In this document: positions 45,501 through 57,060 of the stretch, one piece after another
Layout of the letters: each line of letters starts with the position of its first letter
Numbering within the stretch: position 1 is the stretch's first letter
Assembly (NCBI RefSeq): GCF_021462225.1
Contig: NC_061798.1
Coordinates: 21,660,820 to 21,724,819, forward strand
Direction: 5' to 3'
DNA: 64,000 nucleotides
Source: Girardinichthys multiradiatus
Lineage: Eukaryota; Chordata; Actinopteri; Cyprinodontiformes; Goodeidae
Notes under the pieces: generated by a model
Database searches by the model: none
Told to the model about the DNA's origin: nothing
What the model saw: the letters and a program-made list of their open reading frames with translations, nothing else
Translations under genes and position numbers: made by a program

Positions 45501-48500
45501 CATACCTTAAGTCAAAGACTTCCAGCATGATGTCAACATTTCCAAACCCCTAAGGCCCCATGACAGGTAGTGCTTAGATGTTTAAAAAATAAACAAAATA
45601 AATGAAGCAGATCTTTGTAATTCCAGTTAGCTTGTCGGCTATCTGTTGGAGCTTATTGTTTCTCTTCTGTAGAGCTCTGCTATGGCGCTTTCTCTACAAT
45701 TATTATTTTACCAATTTGAGATCACTACCACCACTCGAAATGTTTGCAGAAACCACATGAACATTTCTTTTTGTATATCTCTAAAGAAGAAGCTGACTGT
45801 CCACTCACATGTTTGAACATTAAGTGACCTCTAGCCAACTCTAAAGAAATACATTTATTTATATACAGAGTATAAGATTCTTAACTATTGTTCAGCATGC
45901 AAAGATGTTTTACCCAAAACTTAAAAACTTAAAATAAAATTAAACCAAATAGGACCTCCAGCACTACAAGACCTTGTTGTCTGGATCGGTGGACGGATTG
46001 CTGGCCACAGCCTAATATCATCAGGGAATTATGTTACTGTCGGGTCTGATACCAATACTGGATCAGATTAGCTCCATCTCTAATTTCGTCTAACGTGCAG
46101 TATTTGAAATGTTTTAAATACTATCTGCTTTCGGGTTTTTTTTTTAATGAAGGGGACTTTATCCACCGGCTTTACGCCTCAGTGGAGAACTCTGAAGTTG
46201 ACCCACTCAAATGCCCTGGCAGTGAGCTGTCCAGCAACCAGCAGCACTTGAGGGAAACCTGTGAAGATGTGGTGCAGAAGATTATTGAGATACACGGGTG
46301 AGACATCATGGTGAAAAAGAAACATTACAAAATAGCTTGAAGGTGCTGATTAAGCATATCTTTCCCTTTTGCAGACCTTTTCCTGAAGAATTAAACAAGA
46401 TCTTCTCCAACTGGATGGAGCTTTGTGAAGACCAGGGGAAAGCAGAAATTGGGCAGCGTCTGATCTCTGCCTCCCTCTTCCTTCGCTTCTTATGTCCTGC
46501 TATTCTGAGTCCTTCTCTTTTTGGCCTGACACAATCATATCCGGAGCCGAACACCCTGCGGACCCTCACCTTAACTGCCAAAGTCATCCAGAATCTGGCC
46601 AACTTCACCTTGTGAGTAGCATTTAGTCATCTCAGATCACACTGACAAACTACATGAATGAGAGTTGAAAGGTTTAGGCAAATCAAATGTTTTGTGTGGA
46701 TTTAGGTTTGGAGAGAAGGAGGAGTACATGCTGTTCATGAATGAGTTCCTGCAGCAGCACTGGGACGGAATGAGGTGTTTTCTGCAAACAGTGTCCAGTC
46801 AAGACACTGAAATCCCAATGACGTCCTTTGATGGTTATGTAGATTTGCCCCTGCGTCTGGCCGTGCTACATGGCCTCCTGGTGGACATTATCTATAAGAA
46901 GGAGCAGGTGGGACAGAAAATGACTTCAGTTTGGTTTCCATTCTTCACAATGAGAAAACTACACTTTTATCTGCATCAGATGTTTTGATATCAGACTAAC
47001 TTCCTGCTTTTCTTTCTCAGGACACAATTGATAAATTGCATCCTCTGCCTTCAATCCTGAACCAGATAAGTGAATCACTTGGTCCTAAAGCACCTCGGAT
47101 CATTGTGAACAGGTCAGTTAGAGAGAAATTGTGCTGTATCACACGCTTTATGCTGCTATTTTACGTTTGTTTTAACCAGTCGCTTCTTTGCAGCCATACA
47201 GAACATTCCAAACCAATGTATGTTCCTCCTAAAGACTTGAAAAAGTACAGTCCTCTTCAGTCTTCTCTCCAGAGGCTGCCTGTGGACTCCAAAGCCATGC
47301 GAGACAGGTACCATACAACATGTGTACTTACTTAATAATTCACAATTGATATGGATCATCTGAAATTCATGAACTCTCTGTAAAGAAAAGAAGAAAATTA
47401 CATATCAGGAAACATTATTCCTAGTCTGTTTTTAAAAATTCTTAATCGTCTAATTTATGTTTATGTGACAGGAATGTATTCACCAAACACTTGTTTCCAA
47501 GGCAAACAAGTGTTTAATAAAATAAAATAAAAAATGTTTCTTTGTTTGTTAGATTGATTTCATCAGTAATAAGTAGACTTTAGTTTCCTGATGTTATCTA
47601 TTTCTTCTCTGCAGTCACGCTACAAGTGACTAAAGAGATTTAGTAGTTTAAAATATTGATGAACCAGTACATTGGTGCACCTAATCCAATAAAAGTTTAA
47701 ATTGACATTAAAAAACTAGGGCTTAGAAAAAATAAGTCACACTAATATAAAATCAAACTGATAAATAAACATTCCGATCTAAACTATTGTTTGCCTGTTT
47801 TTCAAGAATAAAAGTGCAACTAAAAAATATTCATGAGTTTTTAATTAGCCAGTTTCCATTTGCATCAGCCTGTAGTTTGTTAATTAATTAATTAATTCAG
47901 TCATTTTAAATGTGCTCCTAGGTCACATTTATTATACCATCCGAAGCTTTTTATCATTTATTGGGCGGCTTCTGTGCTGGAGTTGCTGAGAATGCGTCTG
48001 TAGGACAGAGTTAGGTATTCCTAAGTGCCAGGATTCATTTCTGGTTTTATTCAGATATTTTTTTTAAAAGAACAGAGCCCATTAGCAACATGCTGTGCAG
48101 AGTTTTTCTTAGTATTAATACTGATTGATTAGACAAAATGTCTATTTATTGTGGAGTTTGCATCATTTTACAGTTTTGGTCGTTTCGTACCCAACTTTCT
48201 TTTATATAAAAACAAGCCATCTGCCAAGAAACAGTTCTTACCAACTAGAGCTTTATAGTATCAGGAAAATGTGTAATTGCGATAATATTGTTGAGGTTTA
48301 GCATCTTAGACACTAAAAACATCCATCAAGCGTGGGCAGAGAAGGTACAGCCAACAGGCCATATATTTTGTTGGCACACAGAATTTGCATGCGTTGCAGC
48401 TGAAATATGATATCCTACCAAATATAGCATCTTAGCCGTGCTTTGCTATTTTGCACAAATGGATATTGCAATGATGATTCTAAATTGTTTGTTTTTGCAG

Positions 48501-51500
48501 TAGTTTATTGCTATTTCGAGCACGAAAAATATGTCAGTGCATACCTGCTTTGACAATTAATAACTGAAAGTAATTTTCTATAATCTGCACATAGTCCACA
48601 GTTAAAATGTTGTAATGTGACTGCAATAACATTTCCTTCCAGCAGGGGATGGCTCTGAGTTATTTTGCTTTGATCAGTGCATAATTTTACATATTTTATT
48701 TGAATCAAATGGCAAAAAAGTGGATCAAAAATAAATGGAAATAAGGTGGGACGTAAAATCTTTAACATACAATTAAATTCAATTATATGTGAGATTTTAG
48801 CACTTTGATGATTATTCATCACCCTTATTCAACACACTGCTTAAATAAGATATATGCTATGATTAGGTGCATGGGTATGAAATGGTTTACCTACTGGTGG
48901 GAAATGGTAGGTAGGAATGGACAATGTTTGGGTACAATTTGGGGGGACAAACTGGTGAAGGGATGAACTGACCTGGAGCTGTGAGTGTTGCGTAGTTGGT
49001 TTTAAAACAGAATTAGGAATGTCTTATTTTTATATTTGCCTCATTCAGCTGTCTTTTCTGCTGGTAAATAGTTTTTGGCTCTAGCAGGATATCACCGAAA
49101 TGTAGAGGTGAAAAGATGTCAGCTCCTAGGCTCCTAGATATCTTCTTTTCAGACATAGACCAGTTCAAAGGCAACACTTATTTAACCAAAATGTTTGGAG
49201 CTCTTCTTAACTTCTATACAGCATGACTGAGCAAAACATCACCGAACTAATGGAGAAAAAAAAGCCTATAGAATGTAACAAAACTTATGGCAGTTTTGCT
49301 CATTTACTCTTAAATGTTGAGCCTAAACTCTGAGTTTTAATGTTATAAATTGTAGTTTTGTTTTTACAAGCCTTGATTATCCCTATAAATATGCTGAATC
49401 ATGTTTAAAGCAGCTTTGGTTAAAACATTTATTCAAAGTTATCCAAAAAGGTGACACAGTGGGGCATAGGCTGGTACTGTTTCCTCACCACAAGAAGGTC
49501 TTGGGTTAAAGTCCTGGCAGAGGTCAGGGTCTTTCTTTGTGACTAATGATGACATTGGTAGATTTATTTTTACTCAATGAATCTGCATTGTATTCACTAA
49601 ATAAACACGGGCTTTATAATCACCTAATCTTTGTAAAGCCACATAAAATGAAATTTACTACAAACCTGATATATATAGTAGTCAACAGCTGTGACAACTA
49701 AATATAGTGAATGTAGTCAATTTCAAATAGCCCTTTTTTTAAATGTTATCACATTTTTTCCATTGCTTTTTTTTTTAGAACCACCAAGAAACTCCAAAAG
49801 ATGACAATCGGACATGAATAAAAAGTATTTTTGCAGGATATGATTCCAAAGAGCTATAGAAAAGATGCAAAAGATTCAGGCTTGTAAAGTATCATAAAAA
49901 AGCAAACCCCAGATCAATAAGTGCAATATCAATAGGCTAAAAACAATGCAAACAGACCAAAAAGAAAGAGATTATCTCACAATTATAGTATATCGCAGCT
50001 TTTTTCAAATAGCCTTGAACAGCACAAAAAAAACGCTGAACTTTCTGGATACGCCCTGCATTTAGCTCCAGAGCACAGTTCATAAATAGTTCATCTTGAG
50101 ATTACAAAGAGTTAGTCTCCAAATATCTCTGTGGGAGTTTGAACACTATTTGGCATAAGATTACAGATCCATTCCAAGTCTGTTTTTACACTGTTATTAA
50201 GTGGAATTAAGAGGATGAAGGTATTTCTTCAATGTTTGTATTTTTTCAGTTTAAAGAGACTTAAAATGTAACATTTTCTACTGACCTGTCACGTTTAAAT
50301 GTTTCAGATTGTTATACAAAAATAACCTGAGTAAATACTGTTGTGGAATTTTCTTATCAAAGTGGGTAGAAGTTGACTCATAACAAGAGAAAATCCGGAC
50401 TTTGTCTCAATAAGTTTTATTCAAAGGCATTCAGCATTTGAAGACCCTGTCACTGTGGTTAGTCAGTGAAACAGAGCCCCGATCAACATTTACACACAGT
50501 ATTTATACCAGAACATGACAGTGTTATCTCAACTTCAAAGAGTGTGTGTTACGACCCCGGACCCTTCTCGGGTTCAGAGGTGACTAGGTTACCTAGGAAC
50601 AACCATCTACTCTCCCTGAGGCATCACCCTAACAAATGCCCTTAACCATTAAACTTCTGATAATGGCTTTTACAGCTTCCTCCTCTAACACAGATGTTCA
50701 CTGGAGTGAGGTAAACCAAAGGTCATACACTGTGGAATGCTTACTGCAAGAATTTCCATCACAATACAAAAATAGGTTTTCCTTCATTAAAGGTAAACAG
50801 CTATCCAAACTGGCTCTGTGTGAAAAAGTAATTGCCCCCTAAACATAACTGGTTATGCCATCCTTTGCAGTCATCAGTTTTTTTAATTCAACCACAGGGT
50901 TAGAGGGTTTTTGAGCATGAATAGCTTATTTCAGGCCATACTAAAGCCTCTCAATCTGATTTAAAATCAGACTTTGAGTAGGCCAATCCAAAACCTCTAT
51001 TTATTCTATTTATCTATCTATTTATCTCCTCGGCCCACCCAGTATTTTTCCAAAAATTTTGGATATTGTCAAGATATTTTTAGGCAAATGTGAGACTGGG
51101 CTTTGTTTTGGTCAGTTGTGCTCCTGTGGATTGCTGGTCAGCCTCTTTATAGTTTATTGCTATAAACACTGACTTTAAGACAAATGTGACCTGCAGTGAT
51201 TTAGATGTTGTTCTGGGTTCTTTTGTGACCTCCTGGAAAAGTCGTTGATGAGCTCTTGGAGTAATTTTGGTAGGGAGACCACTCCTCTGAAAGTTCACCA
51301 CTGTTCCATGTATTCTTTGTTTGTACTTGTTTCAAAGGCTTAGAAATTGCTCTGTAACCATTTCTAGACTTTTCTTTTCTTGAATTTAGGTTAGGGCAAG
51401 ATTTGTTGCTTTTTGAGATCTTTTTCCTACTTCATGTTGTGAGACAGGTTCTGATTCACTCATTTCTTCATATTCTACAGGTTTGGTCTGGTAGTAATGA

Positions 51501-54500
51501 ACAATGGGTGCTGCTAGTAAAACTGAACAAAAACTGTGGTTGATCACAGTTTTCTTTTTTAATATTTAACAATCGGGGCTATTATATTTTCACATAGGGT
51601 CGGGTTGTTTTTGATAGCTTTTTTCCCTTAAAAATTAAATCATTATTTGAAAGCTGGATTTTATATTTATTTATGCCATCTTTCACTAAAATTTGCTTGA
51701 TGGTCTAATCTCTGAGGGGGCAAATAGTTTATCACTGCACTTTATTCTATACTTTACCTTTGTTAAGCAGTGCTTTATTATAACATCATAACAGAAGACT
51801 GTATTAAAGAAATATTTCAGCTGAGTGGATGGTTATTCGCTCAGTAATGAATAAACTGCTTCCATAAACACTGATCTGTTTATTTTGCAGACCTCGCAGG
51901 AGCATGAGAGAGAGGAAACCAGTGGCCAGAACTCAGAGTGCTCCACACAGACGTCCGGGTCACAGCAAACAAGCCCTGAAGAGGCAGACAAGTTCGGAAG
52001 CTCTGCCGACATCTGACCATGAGCAAGAGATGGAGGCCAACCAGCCTGTTATCACCCCACCAAATACCGTGAGTACAGACAGGCCTCAGCATGCACTGAC
52101 AATCAGTAAACCTATTCTTTTTTACATTTTCTAGAGATACATCTTTTGTTCTGTCAGTAAAACAACTCCAACAGTCTCCTGTCTCCCTTGTTCAGAGTGT
52201 AAGCATCAAGCGTCCACCTGCACCAGTTCCATGGATCGTCAACCCAAACAGGGACTCGGGTGAGATGGAAGCTGAGAACGAGCAGTTCAGTTTACTGGAC
52301 CGGGTAGGTTTAAACCAGCCAACCAAAAAAACTGATTTTACACTGGGCTTGAATTTCAGACATTTACATAAAAGTTTGATTCCCATCCAGCATGCCCAGG
52401 AGCTGTCCGAGCTCCGTCTGGGGATAGAGCAGGTGACGGAGCGGGAGCTGGACATGGCCAAGCGTCTCGAGGACTTCATCATCCAAAGTCAGGACCAGAA
52501 TGCAATGCTGCAAGTTGAGGTGAATGAGCTGAGGAACATGCTGGTGGTGCGAGAGGAACAGCTCGCCAGTGCCACCTTCAGGTGAGATTGTAAAGAATAT
52601 TTTTGGTGTCTGTTGAAGCAATATCTTACATCAGGTTGCTAAGACAACTTCCCCACATTTCTCTAAACTCATCGTATTGTATGTTGTGGTGTTTTATTCA
52701 CTCTGTGTTTTTTCCAGGTTGGGAGTGATTGAAGAGGAAAGGGAAGAAGATGAGAGGAAACTTAGTGTTGCACTTGCAGCAGCCGATAGAATGAATGTGT
52801 TGGTAAGGACAACAGAGAGTCAAATATCAACCAGGGATAAACAGATTTAATTAATACTACTGCAGCCAATGGGCCACTTCAAATGATTTTAGTGAAACTG
52901 GCTCCCTGCACAAGAGGTTTGTAGCTAGTTTAACAAGTTTACTTTGTTTAGAGCTGAAAGGACTTTAATGTGAACATACAGTGGCTGCAATTTCTTTTTT
53001 ATTAATCTGTCTACAAATTGTTTTGGATTAATATTTTAACTACCTATTTATTCTAAAAAAAAAAAAGACTTTATTTTATTCTGCTTTCATATTTATTGCA
53101 TACCACAAAACAAATTGCTAACAAAGATTTGCACCTAATAATGTCATATAAAGTAATATCATTATATTATAGCTTAAAAAAAAACTTGACTTTTCAGAAT
53201 GTTAAATTTGATGAGGATCAACCAGGAATAAATTAAAACAGATACCCTTAATTTAAACTGTAATGAAGGAACCTGTTGTGTTACTTCGGATTTGTAGTTT
53301 TGTATAAATCTTGAGATGACATTTGTTGTGAGTAAGCATTATATAAAGAAACTGAATTTAATTGTATGAACTATGCTATTCAATATTTATAGGTTTGTAT
53401 TTGATTTTTTTTAGATATTAAGATTATTAAAATTACATTTGATATAAATTAAAATGGATTAAAATGGGCTGAAGTCAAATTTATTTAGTCGGCAGCATCT
53501 GACCCTAAGTCTGAGCATGAACACATGTAAATGCAGCGTTAATCAGTCAAATATGATGTAGACTTAGGTGATGTCGCCAGTGTTAGGAAGCTTTTTTTTG
53601 GGAGGGTAGATTTTCTTTTCTTGAATAAATAATGCTTCAACAACTTAGCAAAACAAATTAATTTGACCATGGCATATTGTTCTATGGGTGGCAAACTATA
53701 TTTAAAGAAAGTTTGGTTTATTTAAAAAAGAAATCTGGTAAGAAGCTAATAAAGGACTTCTGGGCTTTTTGATGTTTAACATTTAGGTGCCATGGAGGAA
53801 GGAAAACAGTGGTGATTTTAGAGACGTAATGTTTGCTCTCAATGCAAACGATAAGAGTTTTAAAGCAATTACCAAAACATTTTAAGACAACCATTGTACA
53901 GCGAGATATTTTCTTAAGTGAGTAAAAATATTTAAGACAGTTGCCATTGTTCCCAAGAGTGGTTGGGGTGCTTGTTCTTATGTTCACATTTAAGTACAGT
54001 CAGTTAAAGACTGAACAGGTTTGACCTGTTTGGAAGCGCTGTCAAAAATAAACCACTTCTCTCTAACAAGGAAATGACAGCGCCGGCAAAGCTGAATCAG
54101 ATGGGAGGAGTTAAAGATAGGCATGTGCAGCACAGGGATATTTGGTCCGAATGCACAGCAATGTGTTTGATGAAAATGAAGCAGCCCATCAGTACAAAGA
54201 CCTGATACCAGTTGTCAAGCATGGTGGTGGAGGGGTAAAGATATGGGCTTGTTCTGGATCCCAGAAGGAATTCGGTTTAAAACCAAAGTTATAAAAATCG
54301 AAGTTTAAATTATATTTAGATCATTATAAAAAATAAATAAGATGTGAGCATTTTAAAACCCAATTGACAGCAAGAGGCAGCCGCTCAATATTTAGCACAA
54401 CTTTAAATGATCACACATTAATCGCTGCTTTCATTTTGTTCTCAGGAGGAACAGTTTGCAGGCCTGATGAAGGACCTGAAGCAGCTCAACGAGGCCTACA

Positions 54501-54556
54501 GCAGCAGCCAGAACAAGATACAGCAACCCGAAAAACCCCACATCAACAGCACCTGA
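32057..54556 (+). CDS. rasal3: RAS protein activator like-3 (19 coding exons)
   Basis: RASAL3 is a SynGAP-family Ras GTPase-activating protein of haematopoietic cells that accelerates GTP hydrolysis on Ras. Coding exons: 32057-32681, 38428-38570, 41464-41542, 42620-42687, 42787-42866, 43531-43651, 43743-43841, 43919-44593, 44691-44835, 46153-46297, 46375-46611, 46706-46907, 47021-47112, 47194-47307, 51891-52068, 52196-52303, 52391-52581, 52718-52802 and 54446-54556 (TGA 54554-54556). All phases close to give 1165 residues, against about 1011 in human. The order is an N-terminal YKWHTG motif, split PH domain, C2, RasGAP and C-terminal coiled coil. The start was chosen at the only ATG before the family motif (G at +4). 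The family assignment within SynGAP/DAB2IP/RASAL2/RASAL3 rests on [13 protein letters not shown] and the short C-terminus. Confidence 0.94.
33513..33546. repeat. TA microsatellite
   Basis: Seventeen consecutive TA dinucleotides. Confidence 0.95.
33946..35181 (+). mobile_element. Tc1/mariner element, inactive (short-ended type)
   Basis: A 1236-bp element is flanked by TA (33944-33945 and 35182-35183). The ends are inverted: CAGGGGTTGGACAATGAAAC on the left, and the same 20 bases, but for minor changes, when the right end is read on the opposite strand (GTTTCAGTTTCATTGTCCAT, then CCCCTG). Its transposase family differs from the copies at 13290 and 38730, so it is an independent insertion. Confidence 0.9.
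34132..35129 (+). pseudogene. Tc1-type transposase, two frame breaks
   Basis: The start is [20 protein letters not shown], followed by HTH sequence ([20 protein letters not shown]). The frame moves by +1 around 34465-34480 into the one encoding [19 protein letters not shown]. The catalytic residues are all still present: [21 protein letters not shown], and Glu in [15 protein letters not shown] second break near 34895, probably with a small deletion, separates the second Asp from the Glu. The tail ends [18 protein letters not shown] with TAA at 35127-35129. Confidence 0.88.
35457..35494. other. Perfect 15-bp inverted repeat (hairpin)
   Basis: GTAGAACCCTGGAAA at 35457-35471 and its exact complement at 35480-35494 enclose the 8-base loop TATTATTG. 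It lies in rasal3 intron 1, 276 bp beyond the Tc1 element. It may be the core of a small palindromic transposon or a structured RNA; nothing else supports either. Confidence 0.6.
38730..40357 (-). mobile_element. Tc1/mariner element with very long inverted repeats, inactive
   Basis: A 1628-bp element is flanked by TA (38728-38729 and 40358-40359). The ends read CAGTACAGACCAAACGTTTG inward from each side (right end on the opposite strand, one mismatch). The inverted repeats run to roughly 38997 on the left and 40089 on the right, about 268 bp each. They are long enough that the left repeat includes the last 30 or so codons of the transposase. Confidence 0.92.
38890..39942 (-). pseudogene. Tc1-type transposase with two stops and a lost catalytic Asp
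   Basis: Read on the minus strand from ATG 39940-39942: [20 protein letters not shown], an HTH region ([18 protein letters not shown]), then the catalytic core in one unbroken frame except for two nonsense codons. These are TAG at 39478-39480, just before [12 protein letters not shown], and TGA at about 39406-39408, after VFVRR. The second catalytic Asp, in the motif normally [12 protein letters not shown], reads Asn here ([12 protein letters not shown]). The Glu in [11 protein letters not shown] remains, with 34 residues between them. It ends GGYFEEPRI. No frameshift is present, so this copy is younger than the other two. Confidence 0.93.
40505..40925 (+). mobile_element. Deleted Tc1-type remnant
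   Basis: Short traces of a transposase N-terminus (GTTGACACCCTCTACAAGGA; then a [16 protein letters not shown] segment near 40640-40675) are followed by a TIR-like end (GGGTTTTCATTTACTATAAT, then ATCAGTAAAGTTAACAGAAA). The central catalytic region is gone. The end resembles the dispersed copies at 15040 and 27785. Confidence 0.55.
40927..41330. mobile_element. Internally deleted Tc1-type element
   Basis: It starts CACTACCGGTCAAACGTTTT, a common fish Tc1 terminus, followed by TAGCCACCCTTAGCTTTGAT and TGAGGTGGTCACCTGAAATG. It then jumps to the mirrored coding end (GTGATCACAGCAAAGGGCGG). The two halves are the transposase C-terminus in inverted orientation, so most of the middle is deleted. Confidence 0.6.
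43919..44593 (+). other. rasal3: rasal3 exon 8, C2 domain and start of GAP
   Basis: The largest exon encodes 225 residues. The C2 domain runs from [20 protein letters not shown], with [12 protein letters not shown], a Gly/Ser-rich insertion (near 44085-44150), [14 protein letters not shown] and [20 protein letters not shown]. RasGAP begins at about [20 protein letters not shown]. In the SynGAP family the C2 domain assists catalysis, particularly toward Rap. The Gly/Ser loop is longer than I would expect for a C2 loop. Confidence 0.93.
44691..47307 (+). other. rasal3: rasal3 exons 9-14, RasGAP catalytic domain
   Basis: The arginine finger lies in [18 protein letters not shown] (Arg at about residue 653). 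The FLR/PAI signature is [19 protein letters not shown], and the stabilising helix is [12 protein letters not shown]. All residues known to be needed for Ras GTP hydrolysis appear present. Exons 13-14 then leave the domain ([20 protein letters not shown]), matching RASAL3 FLAPRDLPKHTPL. The intron between exons 9 and 10 holds a hAT-like insertion. Confidence 0.93.
44870..46082. mobile_element. hAT-like non-autonomous element in the rasal3 GAP intron
   Basis: The left end is TAGAGATGCTCCAATCC with a GATAC-rich subterminal block. The right end read on the opposite strand is TAGAGATGGAGCTAATCTGA, with GGTATCAG blocks. This matches the TAGGGATGC-like termini and repeated GATACCGAT motifs of fish hAT elements. 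I could not confirm an 8-bp target duplication (only 4 of 8 flanking bases agree), so the boundaries may be off. Confidence 0.55.
47485..47515. other. Perfect 12-bp inverted repeat
   Basis: AAACACTTGTTT and its exact complement AAACAAGTGTTT are separated by seven bases. In rasal3 intron 14; function unknown. Confidence 0.5.
50809..51750. mobile_element. DNA transposon with GTAATTGCCCCC-type ends
   Basis: The left end reads GTGTGAAAAAGTAATTGCCC, then CCT. The right end on the opposite strand reads GTGCAGTGATAAACTATTTG, then CCCCCTC. These imperfect inverted termini match a common fish family that I recognise but cannot assign to a superfamily. The interior has no open transposase. Confidence 0.5.
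51891..54556 (+). other. rasal3: rasal3 exons 15-19, C-terminal coiled coil and stop
   Basis: Exon 15 encodes a basic Arg/Ser/Pro region ([20 protein letters not shown]) that matches the RASAL3 Arg-rich, Ser-phosphorylatable tail. Exons 17-19 encode heptad-like helices ([40 protein letters not shown]), presumably a dimerisation coiled coil as in other SynGAP proteins. The protein ends with [14 protein letters not shown]. Poly(A) signals are possible after 54690. Confidence 0.88.
54115..54265 (+). mobile_element. Tc1-type transposase fragment in rasal3 intron 18
   Basis: A short remnant: TTTGATGAAAATGAAGCAGC and then [18 protein letters not shown] codons (GTCAAGCATGGTGGTGGAGG). No ends are visible. 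Confidence 0.5.
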
Positions 54557-55654
54557 GCCTGGACAGAGACAGAAAATCCATACTTTTCATTTTGTATAAA
54601 TGTCTGTGCTGAGCTCAATAGACCTTTAAGGTTTATCCGCATTTCTGCTTGTTTTGTATCGAAATCTCAAATGTGTTTAACTTGTAAACCTTTCTAATAA
54701 TTAAAGAAACTACAAAGTGTCTCATCTGTCAATTTTAAATCTAATTATTACAATAAAATAAATGTAACTGACACATTTTGTTTTGTTTTATAATTAATTT
54801 TTAAGTTCCTAAAGGTGATTCATGACTTCCTGTTTCCCCTCTGGTTTTCCTGGGTTATAAATATGTGACACAGAATCTCTTTTCTCTTCAAAATGGGAAA
54901 GACAAGAGTAGAATAATAATAGAAGGCAAGTGTGTGTTGCTCTTCAAAAGTCAAGGAATGGTAACAAGAAAATAGATAGACTAGCAACAATTGTGGAGGG
55001 TGGTGATGGAAATTATGTCCTAATGCAGTACTTGCTAAATTTGTAACATGTTTTTTGGAAATATAAAAGAGGCAGAGATTTGCAGCGGTGAATATGAACC
55101 AAGATTTCCAATAAACCAATAAAATAGGGACAAAAATCCTGAAAAAGGTGTTATCCATTTTCCTGCGCTCATATGTTAACAAAAAAATATGCTTCTACAC
55201 TCCACCCCAACTCTACTTAAACTGTAATAACTGCTCAGCTGAAAGTTGCCACCAAATGAAATTCTGTTTAGGGCCTGATGCAATCTTGGTCCTGTCCTGA
55301 GCAAACACAAAGTAACAATTAAGACTTGCTTTTTGTTGTAAAATAGGTTGTGACTTCAGTGATGTCCCACACAGGAATGTAGGGATTAGTGTAGCCAACT
55401 TATTCACTATATTCAACTAGTATTCAGATCCTGCCTGCGACTAATTTTCAAAAAGTCAACAACAAAATAGAGCAACTTTTTCATGAGTAATTGGAAACGA
55501 TTCAAAGGGTCCCTTCTTTGTTCCACAGCACTCACAGGAGTCCCATTCCTCACTCAGAAGTCCCTCCCAGCTGCACTCATGTTTGCTTAGCCAAACTGCA
55601 AATGAATCACACTTATGTAAAACTGTTGCTGACTGTGTTGTTGTTTTATGTTTC

Positions 55655-56240
55655 AAACTATACTTAAGAACGGAGAACAGACGGATCGGTGCAGCTGCCG
55701 CAGTAATGGGGACGCTGTGCCGGTTCGTTGTGGTGAAGAGAGAGCTGAGCCAAAAAGCAAAGCTCTCGATTTATCATTCGGTCTACGTTCCTAACCTCAC
55801 CAATGGCCATGAACTTTGGGTCATGACCAAAAGAACGAGATATCGGATACAAGCGGCTGAAATGAGCTTCCTCCGTAGGGTGGCCGGGCACTCCCTTAGA
55901 GATAGGGTGAGGAGCTCGGCCATCCGGGAGGAGCTCGGAGTAGAGCCACTGCTCCTCCACATCGAGAGGAGCCAGTTGAGGTGGCTTGGGCATCTAAACC
56001 GGATGCCTCCGGGACGCCTTCCTCAGTAGGTGTCATGGCACGTCCCACCTGGAGGAGGCCCAGGGGACGGCCCAGGACACGTTGGAGGGGCTATGTCTCT
56101 TGGCTGGCCTGGGAACGCCTTGGACTCCTCCCAGAGGAGATGGAAGAGGTGTCTAGGGAGAGTGACGTCTGGGTGTCTCTGCTGAGTCTGCTGCCCCCAC
56201 GTTGCGGTCCTGGACGAAGCGGAAGACGAGTACGAGTACT
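55655..56240 (+). mobile_element. LINE 3' end (ORF2 C-terminal fragment), plus strand
   Basis: The frame at 55655 encodes CRFVVVKRELSQKAKLSIYH, NGHELWVMTKRTRYRIQAAE and SFLRRVAGHSLRDRVRSSAI, then stops at 56027-56029. The remaining part (RRPRGRPRTRWRGYVSWLAW) continues in another frame. It is longer toward the 5' side than the minus-strand copy at 29705-30085 and about 26 kb from it, in opposite orientation. Subfamily uncertain. Confidence 0.78.
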
Positions 56241-56269
56241 ATACTTCAGAAAACTACAAAAAAGAAAAT

Positions 56270-57060
56270 AATAATACTAATAATGTAACACTACCAGTGT
56301 GTTTCTTTAGGTCATTTTTGTCAGTACGAAGCCCAGATAATTAGGAGGGTTAGAACTATGACATTAAAAAACAGGAACTGACAGAAGGAAGATCATTTGT
56401 AGAGCTACAGTAAACATGTTTAGGGTGCTTTTTACTAACTTTTTGTCTCTCTTATGAACAGTTTTTTTTATGTTTTCTCTTTTAGAATAAAGATTTCAGA
56501 ACGCTGTGATTCAGAGACCTGAGGTCTTTAAAAGTGGGTAATTAACTGAACAGCTGTTCAATGAGTCAAATACTTTTATTTGAAATTATAAATGGAACTA
56601 AGGATATCTTAACAACAAAACACTGAAATTAGCCCTTTAATTTAGCACTGAATTAAAAGCTACAAGCCAGATCTGAACTTTAACACCATATAAAAGCCTA
56701 GAAAATTTGGCCCCTCCCAACATGATGGCGCCCTAGGTGATGAGCCATAGCCCCCGATGTTATTTCTCCCACCTACCATTACAGTTACCCGCATACAAGA
56801 AGTTATGTATTTTAGGCGATGACGGCTTAATAACCAATCACTGGTCAAAGGTCAAGTAATTCTAACACGAGGGTTGCTTTTGCTGTGAAATACTCTCGGA
56901 CTTGAACGTAACACCACACCTGCTGCTGAACAGAGAGGGAGGGACTTGAGTCAGAGCAGCTGTCACGGTTCAGCTCGGGTCGGTGTCCTGCGGCTCCACC
57001 TTGGTCTGAGACAGACTGCCCTAAGCACCTGACCTGAACTGCCTCCACGAAAGCTTGAAG
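56270..57060 (+). other. trim25 upstream region, with probable 5' UTR exon
   Basis: An AT-rich spacer lies to about 56850. A GC-richer stretch from about 56870 to 57060 ends in the splice donor AAG|GTAATG (57061). It contains TGAGTCA (AP-1 site) at 56947-56953. The donor and the acceptor at 57315 define a plausible 5' UTR intron. The transcription start itself is not visible. Confidence 0.4.

Larger units (their letters stand above)
47308..51890 (+). other. rasal3 intron 14 (4.6 kb)
   Basis: Contents: a perfect 12-bp hairpin (47485-47515), part of a dispersed fish repeat (about 49450-49550, CTGTTTCCTCACCACAAGAA and onwards), a DNA transposon (50809-51750) and AT-rich DNA. No exon between phase-2 donor 47307 and acceptor 51890 was seen. 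Confidence 0.65.

Noticed and set aside
50540..50640. Possible tRNA-derived SINE head (GTTCAGAGGTGACTAGG)
   Set aside because: No cloverleaf or paired A and B boxes could be made out.
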